A DNA stretch of 64,000 bases from Litorimonas sp964352855 (GCA_964352855.1 CAYGTR010000014.1:1-64000); one strand, 5' to 3'. Positions 52,689 to 61,433 are shown, counted from the first letter of the stretch. Made by a program: numbers and translations. The notes: generated by a model from the letters alone, not told the origin.

Positions 52689-53594
52689 ATGAAACCGACA
52701 CTGAGACAATTAGAGTATCTTGTGGCTATTGCTGAAACGGGAACGTTCAGCGAGGCTGCAAAGCGTACATTTGTAAGTCAGCCTAGCTTATCTGCGCAAA
52801 TAAAAGATATGGAAGGCCACTTGGGGGCCTCTCTTTTAGAGCGCGGTCGTCATGGGGCTTTACTCACACCCGTCGGTGAAGACGTTGTGGCGCGTAGCCG
52901 TATTATTTTGCGCCATGTTGAAGAATTAAAAGTTTTGGCGCGTGAATCTGAAGGCACACTGGCAGGCCGTGTGCGTTTGGGTGTCCTACCAACGATTGGG
53001 CCTTATCTTTTACCTATGGCGACCCGAAAACTTCATACAAGCTATCCTGATTTGCGTCTGTCTGTGCGTGAGGAGCGGACGGTTGATTTGCAGGGGCACC
53101 TTGCAGATGGGCAATTTGACGTTATCATTTCAACACCGGAGGATCATCCGGACACAAAAAGCCTGCCAATTGTTAAAGAGAATATTTATATTTGTGTTGC
53201 CCCTGATGACGAATTAGCATCATCGCGTGGTCCAATTGGCTTGGATGAGATGAAGGGAAGAGAGTTTCTCACCCTAGGGTATGGCCACAAATTCACGACG
53301 GTTGTAAAAAACCTCGCAAGTCATGCAAATGCGACCACCAGCGGAGAATATGAAGGCACGAGTCTGGATGCCTTGCGTCAAATGGCGTCCATGGGCGGGA
53401 GTATTGCTGTTTTACCAAGTCTTTATGCGATTTCAGAGGCGAAAAAAGACTCACAGCTTATCGTCAGGCCAATCAATCATCCATTAGCCCAGAGACAGGT
53501 GAGTTTGATATGGCGTCAATCGTCGCCATTGGCGTTTAAGTTCCAGAAAATTGGTATCATTTTTAAAGAGATAGCCGAAGCCATTATGGCTTAG
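52689..53594 (+). CDS. LysR-family regulator, OxyR-like fold without the redox cysteines
   Basis: The 301-residue protein has the LysR HTH (LRQLEYLVAIAETGTFSEAAKRTFVSQPSLSAQIKDMEGHLGASLLER). Its effector domain follows OxyR in outline, including GTSLDALRQMASMGGSIAVLPSL and the end SPLAFKFQKIGIIFKEIAEAI. Where OxyR has two redox cysteines (CLRDQ...FC) this has LGYGHKFTTVVKNLA, so peroxide sensing by disulfide is not expected. It is divergent from nhaA and may control the bicarbonate/pH cluster. LysR regulators such as CbbR and CcmR control carbon acquisition elsewhere, but that is only an analogy. Confidence 0.87.
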   Translation: MKPTLRQLEYLVAIAETGTFSEAAKRTFVSQPSLSAQIKDMEGHLGASLLERGRHGALLTPVGEDVVARSRIILRHVEELKVLARESEGTLAGRVRLGVLPTIGPYLLPMATRKLHTSYPDLRLSVREERTVDLQGHLADGQFDVIISTPEDHPDTKSLPIVKENIYICVAPDDELASSRGPIGLDEMKGREFLTLGYGHKFTTVVKNLASHANATTSGEYEGTSLDALRQMASMGGSIAVLPSLYAISEAKKDSQLIVRPINHPLAQRQVSLIWRQSSPLAFKFQKIGIIFKEIAEAIMA

Positions 53595-53696
53595 CCTATT
53601 GAGGCGTTTGCCTCATCCTGTTTCATTTGCCCTATTGATGATGGTCAAAACCTTTTCCGTAAAATTATCCCAATATTTTCGAATAAGGGGAGACTT

Positions 53697-54371
53697 ATGG
53701 CGACAGTTGATATTTTGAGATGGCTGCACATTCTGGCTATGGTCTATTGGCTGGGAGGCGAATGGGGAGTTTTTCAGACCTCTTATAAGGTCGTCAATCA
53801 CAAGCTGTCTTATGACGAGCGTATGCGTCATATGGATACAGCTTACCGGATCGACATTATGGCGCGAACGGGCATTATTTCACTTTTACCCCTCGGTTTG
53901 CATATGGGCTATATATGGGGCGTCCAACCTTATGGGGGCGGATGGCTCGTGGCCATGTGGGTCGTCTATGCCGCTTGGTTTGCTTTGACATGGGCTGCGT
54001 TTTTCAATCGCGGAAAACCTATTTCTGATAAGCTTTACAGAATTGAAGATTGGACGCGCTATTTGCTCATCCCAACATTAATTATCACAGCCCTTACATC
54101 CTTAGTGGGGTATGGCCCGTTTGAAGCCGGCGAAGGACAAAATTGGTATGCCGCCAAAATTTTGACCTTCGGCTTGGCATTGATCATTGGAGTGATTCTG
54201 AGACTTGTTATGCATGAATGGCAGACGAGCTTCAGAATTTTGTCGCAAGGGCCTGATTCTGTCGTGGAAGCGAAACTGGATCGCTCAATTAAAATCGGAC
54301 GCGGTGTCGCTTATTTTTATTGGATACTGATTGCCGGTGCGGCTTTCCTAGGGGCTGTGAAGCCTTTTTAG
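53697..54371 (+). CDS. Six-helix membrane protein of unknown function
   Basis: The 224-residue product has about six hydrophobic helices. The first reads LRWLHILAMVYWLGGEWGVFQTSY and the last VAYFYWILIAGAAFLGAVK. Histidines in helices 1, 2 and 5 (WLHIL, LHMGYI, VMHEWQ) could bind heme or metal, as in some cytochrome b561-like or CopD-like proteins, but no family is certain. GGGGAG lies 6 nt before the ATG. It follows the LysR gene by about 100 bp and converges on a response regulator. Confidence 0.75.
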   Translation: MATVDILRWLHILAMVYWLGGEWGVFQTSYKVVNHKLSYDERMRHMDTAYRIDIMARTGIISLLPLGLHMGYIWGVQPYGGGWLVAMWVVYAAWFALTWAAFFNRGKPISDKLYRIEDWTRYLLIPTLIITALTSLVGYGPFEAGEGQNWYAAKILTFGLALIIGVILRLVMHEWQTSFRILSQGPDSVVEAKLDRSIKIGRGVAYFYWILIAGAAFLGAVKPF

Positions 54372-54381
54372 GGGCTTTATG

Positions 54382-54813
54382 CTAGTCTTCGGGAAGCAAG
54401 ACAATTGTCCAATAGGTATCTAATAAACTTATAGCTTCTTTGAAGCTTTCCTTCGCGTCAGATTTGACGATGTATCCCGCGATATTATAATTATAGGCTC
54501 TCATTATATCCGTGTCGGCGTCAGAAGTTGTCAGAACAAAAACAACGGACCGTTTTAAATTCTCATCTTTACGGATAGCTTCCAGAAACTCGACGCCGTC
54601 CATACGAGGCATATTCAGATCCAAAAGGATGATGTATGGCTTGGACAGTTTTTCATGACCGTTTTGACCTTTTAACATATCCAGAGCTTCAAGGCCGTCT
54701 TTAGCGCGTGCCATAGGATTGTTTATTTTTAACTCTTTTAGGGCACGTTGAATGCCCATCAGATCGAGTTCATCGTCTTCGACGATTAAAAGGGTCGCTG
54801 TTTTACCATTCAT
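54382..54813 (-). CDS. Single-domain response regulator (Rcp1-like)
   Basis: This 143-residue receiver domain has the acidic pocket (VEDDELD, Asp13 and Asp14), the phospho-acceptor Asp65 in LLDLNMPRMDG, Thr in VLTTSDAD, and Lys in YIVKSDA. It has no output domain, as in CheY or phytochrome-linked Rcp1. It starts 4 bp after the end of the neighbouring histidine kinase gene on the same strand and was presumably its partner. That kinase is now interrupted. Confidence 0.9.
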   Translation of the reverse strand: MNGKTATLLIVEDDELDLMGIQRALKELKINNPMARAKDGLEALDMLKGQNGHEKLSKPYIILLDLNMPRMDGVEFLEAIRKDENLKRSVVFVLTTSDADTDIMRAYNYNIAGYIVKSDAKESFKEAISLLDTYWTIVLLPED

Positions 54814-54817
54814 TAGA

Positions 54818-56419
54818 TTATCCTTCTCCCAATTGAATGGGGCTTATTTTGGGAACTGTAAAATGGAACGCCGTCCCCTGGCTTTTTGAACGTGCTTCGA
54901 TCCATATTTTTCCGCCGATAGACTCAACCATTTTTTTGACGATTGAGAGTCCAATGCCGCTGCCCTCGACTTCGTCTCTGGATTGAAGTTTTTTAAAAAT
55001 CTGAAAGACATGTTCTTGGTACTCAGGTGGAATTCCGGGTCCATCATCTTCTACCAAAAAGGCATAATATGAGTCCTGTTCCACACAAGACAGTGTAATA
55101 TTGCCGACCGCTTTGTCATGATGTTTAATGGCATTCGAAATGAGGTTTAGAAAAATGTGCTCAAAGACGGTTCTTACTGTCAAAAAAGTCGGAAATTCAG
55201 TTTGTTTAGTAACCTTAAAAGTGCCCGGTATGCCGACCCATCCAATGACATCATCAACGACTTTCTCGAGATCTAATATTTCCGGTTTGCTCAATTGCCT
55301 TCCGGCACGCGAAAACGCCAAAATGTCTTTGAGCAATACTTCCAATCTCTTAATGCGACCGCGCATCAAATCTAGTTTCGTTTTGATATCAGGCGTGAGG
55401 TTTTCGCCCAAATCCTCCTCAATCCACATGGCGATATTATCCATACCTCTTAGTGGAGCCTTCAGGTCATGCGAGGCGACGTAAGCAAAATGATCGAGTT
55501 CTTCATTCGCTTGCTCTAGCTTTTGCGTGTAGATTTCCAGATTTTGCTGTGCGTCTTTTAGGTTCTTGACGTTTGTTTTTAGGCTTTCTTCACGGTCACG
55601 AATAGCTTCCTCGGCGAGTTTCAGTTCTGTTACATCAATAGAGGATACGAACAGAAATGACTTGCCTGTTACTGGGTCAGTATAGGGTATTTTATCCGTC
55701 TGAACCCAACCACGTTTTCCTCCCGCAGGGGTATATTCTTCGATCATGCCTTTAATAGGTTCGCCGGAATTTATGACTCTCAGATCATCTTCATGATATT
55801 TTTTCGCCATTTCAGGAAACAAGTCATATGTATCTGCGCCTTCGGCCTCGGAAACCTCAAGCCCCATAGACTCAGCGGCTTTTTTATTAAGCCGAAGGAT
55901 TTTATTATGGGCGTCCTTTTACCAAATTTTCGCCGGAACATTGTCAAAGATAAGGCGTAACTCATCCTCTCCTTTTTTGTAACTTTGTTGCAATTCAACT
56001 TGTTGGGTTGTGTCATGTAAAGAACCCGCCAGTCTTTTTAAGTGGCCTTCGGAATCCCAGACGCCATGAGACCTTATATTGGCCCAAATATAAATACCGT
56101 CATCACGTCTTAAGCGATATTCTCGGGTGAAGACTTCTTTATTCTCCAGAAAAAATTGAAAATCATTTTTATGCCGCTCTCTGTCATCCGGATGAAGGCG
56201 ATCCCGCATGTCGGATATGTTCCCATTCATATGGGCCTCGTGAGTTCCGAGGATATCCATAACTCGTTTAGAGCAAAAAAAATCATCTGTATCTAAATCC
56301 CAAGCCCAAACCCCCAATAGAGAGGTCTCCATGACATATTTTAAAATATCATCTGCGAACTGGCCGCTCGATTTTTCAGCTTCTTTAAGGACTTTAATTG
56401 GTTGATCACGCAAAGGCAT
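54818..56419 (-). pseudogene. PAS-PAS histidine kinase interrupted by one in-frame stop
   Basis: Read from 56419, the frame encodes a first PAS domain (VWAWDLDTDDFFCSKRVMDILG to TQQVELQQ) and the start of a second (LRLIFDNVPAKIW), then TAA at 55919-55921. The same frame continues at once with KDAHNKILRLNKKAAESMGLE, the rest of that PAS domain. A HisKA region (DHFAYVASHDLKAPLRGMDNI) and an HATPase (NLISNAIKHH, VEDDGPGIP, GSGIGLSIVKKM) follow. Related PAS domains read IWYKD here, so the stop most likely replaced a Tyr codon by one base change. There is no frame shift. It is a broken gene, a sequence error, or a read-through case. Confidence 0.85.
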
Positions 56420-56463
56420 AAAGCAACCTTGTATAGTCTGTATCGAGGTTAAATAGTCTGTGA

Positions 56464-57033
56464 CTAACGTGCATTACGAGATCGCGATCTGAGGTTTTTG
56501 GATATGTTTGAGATACGTAGGGCGAGTTTAGACATAATCCCTCGCATGGAATTAATGTTATCTACGCTCAAGTAAGACTCGTCGATAATTGTCGCGTTGG
56601 CAAGCGCGGAGGCAACAAGGCTATTATATCTCTCCACGGCCTCAAGCCCCTTATCTTTTAAAGTTATGATCCGACTCCGGCCATCTTCAAAACTTTCAGA
56701 CGTTGTCACAAAGCCTAAACCGATAAGTGTGACCATTGACCGTGTGATCGTTGCGGGGTCTTGTCGTAGCGAATAGGCAATATCAGCAGCAGATCCACGC
56801 CCATTAAGTTTTTCAGCGTATGCTAAAACACTCATCTCTCTAATTTTTAGGTTATATTCTTTGCTGATTACAGGTATTACCGAAGACTTTAAGATATCTT
56901 GATAATCACGATAAATTTGTTCTGCCAAGAGCATAGTGTCTAGTTCTGTTGCTACATCAATTGATATGACTAATTGATCCGTTGGGACCGATTTTGGAGT
57001 GTCGTCGTCCTTATTCAACATTTTAGCTTTCAC
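56464..57033 (-). CDS. MarR-like winged-helix regulator
   Basis: The 189-residue protein has a helical N-terminal part and a MarR-type DNA-binding segment: REMSVLAYAEKLNGRGSAADIAYSLRQDPATITRSMVTLIGLGFVTTSESFEDGRSRIITLKDKGLEAV. An Arg-rich end (NLRSRSRNAR) follows. The target and ligand are unknown. A second Met (MLNKDDD) five codons in could be the start. It lies between the broken kinase and the ParB-like gene on the same strand. Confidence 0.8.
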   Translation of the reverse strand: MKAKMLNKDDDTPKSVPTDQLVISIDVATELDTMLLAEQIYRDYQDILKSSVIPVISKEYNLKIREMSVLAYAEKLNGRGSAADIAYSLRQDPATITRSMVTLIGLGFVTTSESFEDGRSRIITLKDKGLEAVERYNSLVASALANATIIDESYLSVDNINSMRGIMSKLALRISNISKNLRSRSRNAR

Positions 57034-57124
57034 AGAAACATATTGGCCTAGGCCTGTAAGATTCGATTTGTTTATACGTTATCACTGTGTGCGGCTAGTT
57101 GAAGTTTCATATAGTTTGTGCACC

Positions 57125-57838
57125 TTACGCGGCCATCTTAATTGAAATATCCATATCATTTTGTGCTCTCTCCTTCTGTCTGGTTGGGTGTTCCCACCGT
57201 GACGGTAAAATAATGATTTGATTATCAGGGGTTTCAATAACGGTTTGTCCACTTTGAATAGCTTGAATAATATTATCATTGCTGGCAAATGGCCCTAATT
57301 GTTGGAGGAGAGCCCATTGAGCGCTTGGGTTTTTAATCGTGGACAGCGCAATTGCTTGTCTTAAACTAATGACTTGATTGTAAAAACAATTTAGAATTTT
57401 CGGATGTAAGTTGCGGATGGCGGGAGCGGATTCTACAATCTTGCTGTCACAGTCAAATCGCTGACAAATGGCCACAGGCGAACATCCACGGCCGAGGGCT
57501 TCTAGTATCATATGTATAAGTTCAGGTGCTGACATCAGCGTAGGCCGTTTCAGTTGCTCTCCCTTTTGCGTTTCAATACTTTCAATGATGCAGCTGATTT
57601 TTTGTTGCGGTTTGTGAAACCGGGATGTGCGTGCCAATAATATCAAAGCTTTTAAACGCTTTTTTCCATCAATGACGAGAAACTTATTTTTATGAGGTGT
57701 AATGGTCAAAGGGTTTAGCAAGCCATCACGCTCTATGCTTTTTGCCAATGCCTGTATCTTGGGATCTTTGGCCCACTTGTTCGGGCGAGGAATGCCAAAT
57801 GCAACAAGTGAGTTGAGTGCTGTTAATTTGACGTCCAT
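57125..57838 (-). CDS. ParB-like nuclease-domain protein
   Basis: The 237-residue product has the ParB/Srx N-terminal fold: PNKWAKDPKIQALAKSIERDGLLNPLTITPHKNKFLVIDGKKRLKALILL. A middle helical region could contain an HTH (GRGCSPVAICQRFDCDSKIVESAPAIRNL). It is shorter than chromosomal ParB (about 290 aa) and no parA is adjacent, so it is not the main chromosome-partition gene. It may derive from a plasmid or be a DNA-binding regulator. Short direct repeats lie just upstream. Confidence 0.8.
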   Translation of the reverse strand: MDVKLTALNSLVAFGIPRPNKWAKDPKIQALAKSIERDGLLNPLTITPHKNKFLVIDGKKRLKALILLARTSRFHKPQQKISCIIESIETQKGEQLKRPTLMSAPELIHMILEALGRGCSPVAICQRFDCDSKIVESAPAIRNLHPKILNCFYNQVISLRQAIALSTIKNPSAQWALLQQLGPFASNDNIIQAIQSGQTVIETPDNQIIILPSRWEHPTRQKERAQNDMDISIKMAA

Positions 57839-58157
57839 TTTATCCTCATTTTATACATAGTTTTGTTTGATGCTCTCTTCTTGTACATTCAACATGAACA
57901 CTAGATTGGTGTATATATTGAAAAATCAATTAAAAATCAATTGAAATATCAACTTATTATTTTTAGTGAGTCTCAAAAACCCACAGTTTAACTGGATGAA
58001 TCGTAGGCTGTGAAGCGGCGTGCAATTTACTAATGCTCATTAACTATTTAATTCTGTGGCTTACAACTTTCAGGCAGAATCCTTAATTCCTATGATTAAC
58101 TGAGAATTAAGATGCTGTAGATTAAGGAATTTTATCTATAATTAAGACGACTCTTTG
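57839..58157. other. AT-rich intergenic region upstream of the ParB-like gene
   Basis: This 319-bp gap holds the three direct repeats listed separately. It also holds an inverted pair TCCTTAAT (near 58080) and ATTAAGGA (near 58122), with a further GAATTAAG between them. No gene is seen. It probably carries divergent promoters. Confidence 0.45.
57920..57952. repeat. Three tandem 11-bp direct repeats (iteron-like)
   Basis: GAAAAATCAAT (57920-57930), TAAAAATCAAT (57931-57941) and TGAAATATCAA (57942-57952) stand head to tail about 80 bp before the ParB-like start. The 11-bp period puts the copies on one face of the helix, as in operator or iteron arrays. Confidence 0.5.
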
Positions 58158-58631
58158 ATGATTTCTCCGCAAAATTCCCCGCCATGTATCGGTCCTCGAC
58201 AATGGAAGCATGTCTATAGACTTTTAGGGCTCGTTCTTGTGGCTGACAGGCGGATGGTGCCGGAAGAGGCGCAAGCCTTTATTCAAAACGCTATAGCTTT
58301 GGGAGGTATTATTGATCCTGCGCTGATTGTGACACGTCGTATGGCTAAAGATTGGCTCGCGATTAACAAAGCGAGCCTCATCTCAATTATAGACGGGTTA
58401 GAATATGATACTGTACTTATAGAGACATTAGGATGTCTGAATCCTTTTCCAAACAAGCGGGATGTTTTGCGCGCGATGATAGATATCGCCCGTGCCGACA
58501 ATAACTACAGCCCTAACAAGCATATGTTCATCAAAAAAACGATGATCTATTGGAATGTTCCATTAGAAGAAGAGGCAGATTTGGCCAATCAAAACCTGCG
58601 TTATATGCCACAGCATCAAATTGCCAGCTGA
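58158..58631 (+). CDS. Small helical protein, possibly TerB-like
   Basis: The ATG at 58158 gives MISPQNSPPCIGPRQWKHVYRLLG (157 aa). The helical body with LGLVLVADRRMVPEEAQAFIQNAIALGG and DVLRAMIDIARADNNYSPNKHMFIKKTMIYWNVPLEE resembles the TerB/DjlA-N four-helix pattern (an acidic xADxxxxxxE-like turn appears in each half). The match is loose and the function is unknown. No membrane segment. Confidence 0.6.
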   Translation: MISPQNSPPCIGPRQWKHVYRLLGLVLVADRRMVPEEAQAFIQNAIALGGIIDPALIVTRRMAKDWLAINKASLISIIDGLEYDTVLIETLGCLNPFPNKRDVLRAMIDIARADNNYSPNKHMFIKKTMIYWNVPLEEEADLANQNLRYMPQHQIAS

Positions 58632-58673
58632 TAAGCGTATTATTCAGCTCATGGATTAACAAACGTCCATCTT

Positions 58674-58687
58674 ACGACAAATGTCGT
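58674..58687. promoter_or_regulatory. BlaI operator 1
   Basis: ACGACA-AA-TGTCGT, a 14-bp inverted repeat containing the GACAnnTGTC core close to the BlaI/CopY box (TACAnnTGTA). Its centre is 29 bp from the second site. Confidence 0.7.
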
Positions 58688-58702
58688 TTTTTATCTTGCA
58701 TT

Positions 58703-58716
58703 ACGACAGCTGTCGT
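58703..58716. promoter_or_regulatory. BlaI operator 2
   Basis: ACGACAGCTGTCGT is a perfect 14-bp palindrome with the same arms as operator 1. It ends 13 bp before the blaI start, so binding would block transcription or early elongation. Confidence 0.75.
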
Positions 58717-58729
58717 TTATTGAAAGGGT

Positions 58730-59110
58730 ATGAAACCTCGTATCAAACCTTCAGCCGCCGAAACGGCTATACTTAGCGTCTTGTGGGAGCGGCAACCTTG
58801 CAGCCTTAAGACTGTTCACGACATACTCAGCGTTGATAAGGATGTCGGTTACACAACGACAGCCAAGCAAATGCAGCGTCTTTACGAAAAAGGCATGGTC
58901 ACACGGGAAGCTGGTGAGGGGAAATCTCATCTTTACAGCGCCGTCGTATCTGAGACAGAAACAAAATCACAATTATTTGACCGCTTCGTTGAAAATGCTT
59001 TTGGCAATTCAGTTTCAGATCTCGTCATGCACGCTCTGGGGAATGAGAAAGCGTCCGAAGCGGAAATTGAAGCTATTCGGGATTTTTTAGAAAAACTAGA
59101 CCGCAAATAA
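58730..59110 (+). CDS. blaI: BlaI/MecI/CopY-family transcriptional repressor
   Basis: The 126-residue winged-helix repressor shows PSAAETAILSVLWERQPCSLKTVHDIL, the recognition region VGYTTTAKQMQRLYEKGMVTREAGEGKSHLYSAVVS, and a helical dimerisation tail. In known systems the partner M56 protease triggers its cleavage and frees the operators. The M56 gene follows 33 bp later and two operator palindromes precede it, so the circuit is complete. GAAAGGG lies just before the ATG. Confidence 0.92.
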   Translation: MKPRIKPSAAETAILSVLWERQPCSLKTVHDILSVDKDVGYTTTAKQMQRLYEKGMVTREAGEGKSHLYSAVVSETETKSQLFDRFVENAFGNSVSDLVMHALGNEKASEAEIEAIRDFLEKLDRK

Positions 59111-59143
59111 GCCGGCTAATATTGAGAGGGAAGGGACAACCTC

Positions 59144-61381
59144 ATGAGTGCAACATTTACATATTTATTAGACGGTTTGGGTTGGGCGCTTTTGCACAGT
59201 ATCTGGCAAGGCGGGGTAGCGTTTATTTTAGTCGTCAGTCTACGCTTTGCGCTTAAAAACAACGCGCCTTCCTTGCGATACATATTACAAACCGCTGTGC
59301 TAATTGGCTGTTTTCTAGCGTTCCTTTTCACACTGGCCATTTATTTGAGAGCCCCTGATTTTAGTGCTGCGCCAACAGATACACTCAATATTGCACTCGT
59401 TTCACCCTTAAACCCGCAAACGCCTCTCGAGCAAATCGGCCTATCAGCACAATCAGTTCTGCCGTCCATAACTGAATATACGCCGCTGATCGCTTTGTTA
59501 TGGTGTTTGGGTTTTGCATTTATGGTGATGAAATATATGGCCGCCTATGCACTGACCCAGCGTTTGCGCCAAACTGGGCTGAGTGAACCAACGGCGATTT
59601 GGCAGGCAAAATTTGATCAGCTCTTGCGGGCCTCGCGCTTGAATGCGGGCGTAAAGCTCTATATTTCTAAATATGTTGATGGGCCTATGACTTTGGGATT
59701 TATAAAGCCCATCGTCTTGGTGCCTGTTGGGTTTTTGACGCGTCTGCCCGGTGATCAGGTCGAGGCTATTTTGCTGCATGAAATCGCGCATATACGCCGC
59801 TATGACTATGCCGTAAACTTAGTCCAGACGGCTATACGCACCGTCTTTTTCTACCACCCGGCTATTCATTACATCTCAAAACGTATTGATATAGATCGTG
59901 AGCAGGCTTGTGATGATTTTGCCTTTGCCCGCACAGAAAATCCACAGTCTTTGATTAAGGGACTTGCAGCGCTCTCTTTTAATATGCCGCCGAACCTTGC
60001 AATGGCTGCGGCTAAGAAAGATATGCCCATTTTGGCTCGGTTGAAGCGGTTGACCGGCTACAATGAAACCTACCGCCGACCGGAACATGCGATTATTTCC
60101 GCACTGACGGCTGTTGTAATAGGTGTGGGTTATGTCGGCACGGTCACGAGTGCAGATGCGCATCCGCCCATTGAGCCTAATCCACCTATCGCCCCCATCT
60201 CTACCGTGGCAGAATTGCCTGAAACTGTTATCAACCGCCGCTACAACACACTTCCTAAACTGCCTGAGCTGCAACAACTGCCCAATTTAGATCTCGCAGG
60301 ACAGATTGATAAGACGCGTTTCAAAACACATCTCAAAAACGACTCCAATATTTGGAAAACCATTTCTAAGGACTTGGAGAGTTTTGAATATGATTTGAAA
60401 CTTTATATGAAATCCAACCCAAACGATGAGGCTGCAGTTGAAGCTCTGGCCGAGCAAGCCGAAGCTATTGCGGATAAGTATGAGGACGAATTCGAAATCC
60501 GCCGTGAAATTATGGAAGAGCGCTACGAAGCCTATGTTGAGGCTCATGAGGAGAAAGCCCAGCATGAAGACCTTCAGAAAGATACAAAAAACCGTTTGAG
60601 GGATCATCAGGCGTTCCGAAATGATGTCATGGAAAATCTATTAAATGACGGCCTGATCCAGTCTAAATCTGAAACCGTTTTCCTCTCTCACCCCAACAAC
60701 AAAATGAGCTTAAACGGAAAAGCCTTAGCGAAAGGTCTTGCCGGAAAATACTGCAAAATTTTAGAGAAAAATGGGATTTACGATAATCATGTTGAGGTCA
60801 CAATCAAACCTCACTCGATCCAAGTGCTGACAGATTACAACGGTGAAGAACATAAGACCAAAATTACTTATGGCGAGTGGGAACATGAAGACGCAAAACA
60901 TTCCCATAAAGAGAAGCATAAGTACAAAGAAACGGCCATAACGAAAGTGAGTGCGCAGCCGCAGTCGTATATCGATGTCTCAGACCAAAAATCATATCCG
61001 GTTAGCTATGTATGGCCGTCCGAGTCGAAGAAGGTAAGCGCTGAATTTGGTCTGAAAAATAAGATGTGGCCCCAAAGCCATAAGGGAATTGATATTCCTG
61101 CCCCTACAGGCACGCCTGTGTATGCAAGCGCGGAAGGCTTCATCAAGGCGGTCTATGAAGATAAGAATTACGGGAAGACGATTATGATCCGGCATCCGGA
61201 TGGACGTACGACGCTATATTCTCACCTCAATTCATTTCGTGTCGAGCACGGGCAAACAGTCAAAATGGGACAAATTATAGGTAAGTCGGGAAATACAGGC
61301 AAATCGACAGGCCCGCACCTTCACTTTGAAGTGCGAGAAAATGGCTATGCGGTCAATCCAAGACGGTTATTGGGTTCATAG
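59144..61381 (+). CDS. M56 (BlaR1-like) membrane metalloprotease fused to an M23 peptidoglycan endopeptidase domain
   Basis: The N-terminal half (to about residue 330) is a BlaR1/MecR1-type membrane protease. Hydrophobic helices flank the zinc site HEIAH (212-216), and the motif DREQACDDFAF carries the third ligand. A helix near residue 320 leads to a periplasmic part. Instead of the penicillin sensor of BlaR1, that part has a charged, probably coiled-coil segment (about 400-500) and a C-terminal M23/LytM domain. This has His646 and Asp650 (SHKGIDIPAPTGTPVYA) and HLHFE (725-729), so all zinc-binding residues are present. The 745-residue fusion joins a repressor-cleaving protease to a predicted wall-cutting enzyme. 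It follows blaI. Confidence 0.88.
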   Translation: MSATFTYLLDGLGWALLHSIWQGGVAFILVVSLRFALKNNAPSLRYILQTAVLIGCFLAFLFTLAIYLRAPDFSAAPTDTLNIALVSPLNPQTPLEQIGLSAQSVLPSITEYTPLIALLWCLGFAFMVMKYMAAYALTQRLRQTGLSEPTAIWQAKFDQLLRASRLNAGVKLYISKYVDGPMTLGFIKPIVLVPVGFLTRLPGDQVEAILLHEIAHIRRYDYAVNLVQTAIRTVFFYHPAIHYISKRIDIDREQACDDFAFARTENPQSLIKGLAALSFNMPPNLAMAAAKKDMPILARLKRLTGYNETYRRPEHAIISALTAVVIGVGYVGTVTSADAHPPIEPNPPIAPISTVAELPETVINRRYNTLPKLPELQQLPNLDLAGQIDKTRFKTHLKNDSNIWKTISKDLESFEYDLKLYMKSNPNDEAAVEALAEQAEAIADKYEDEFEIRREIMEERYEAYVEAHEEKAQHEDLQKDTKNRLRDHQAFRNDVMENLLNDGLIQSKSETVFLSHPNNKMSLNGKALAKGLAGKYCKILEKNGIYDNHVEVTIKPHSIQVLTDYNGEEHKTKITYGEWEHEDAKHSHKEKHKYKETAITKVSAQPQSYIDVSDQKSYPVSYVWPSESKKVSAEFGLKNKMWPQSHKGIDIPAPTGTPVYASAEGFIKAVYEDKNYGKTIMIRHPDGRTTLYSHLNSFRVEHGQTVKMGQIIGKSGNTGKSTGPHLHFEVRENGYAVNPRRLLGS

Positions 61382-61433
61382 ATAATTCGACCGAAGACAA
61401 ATCGACCAAGACGAAGCTTGAAGGATCACTCAA

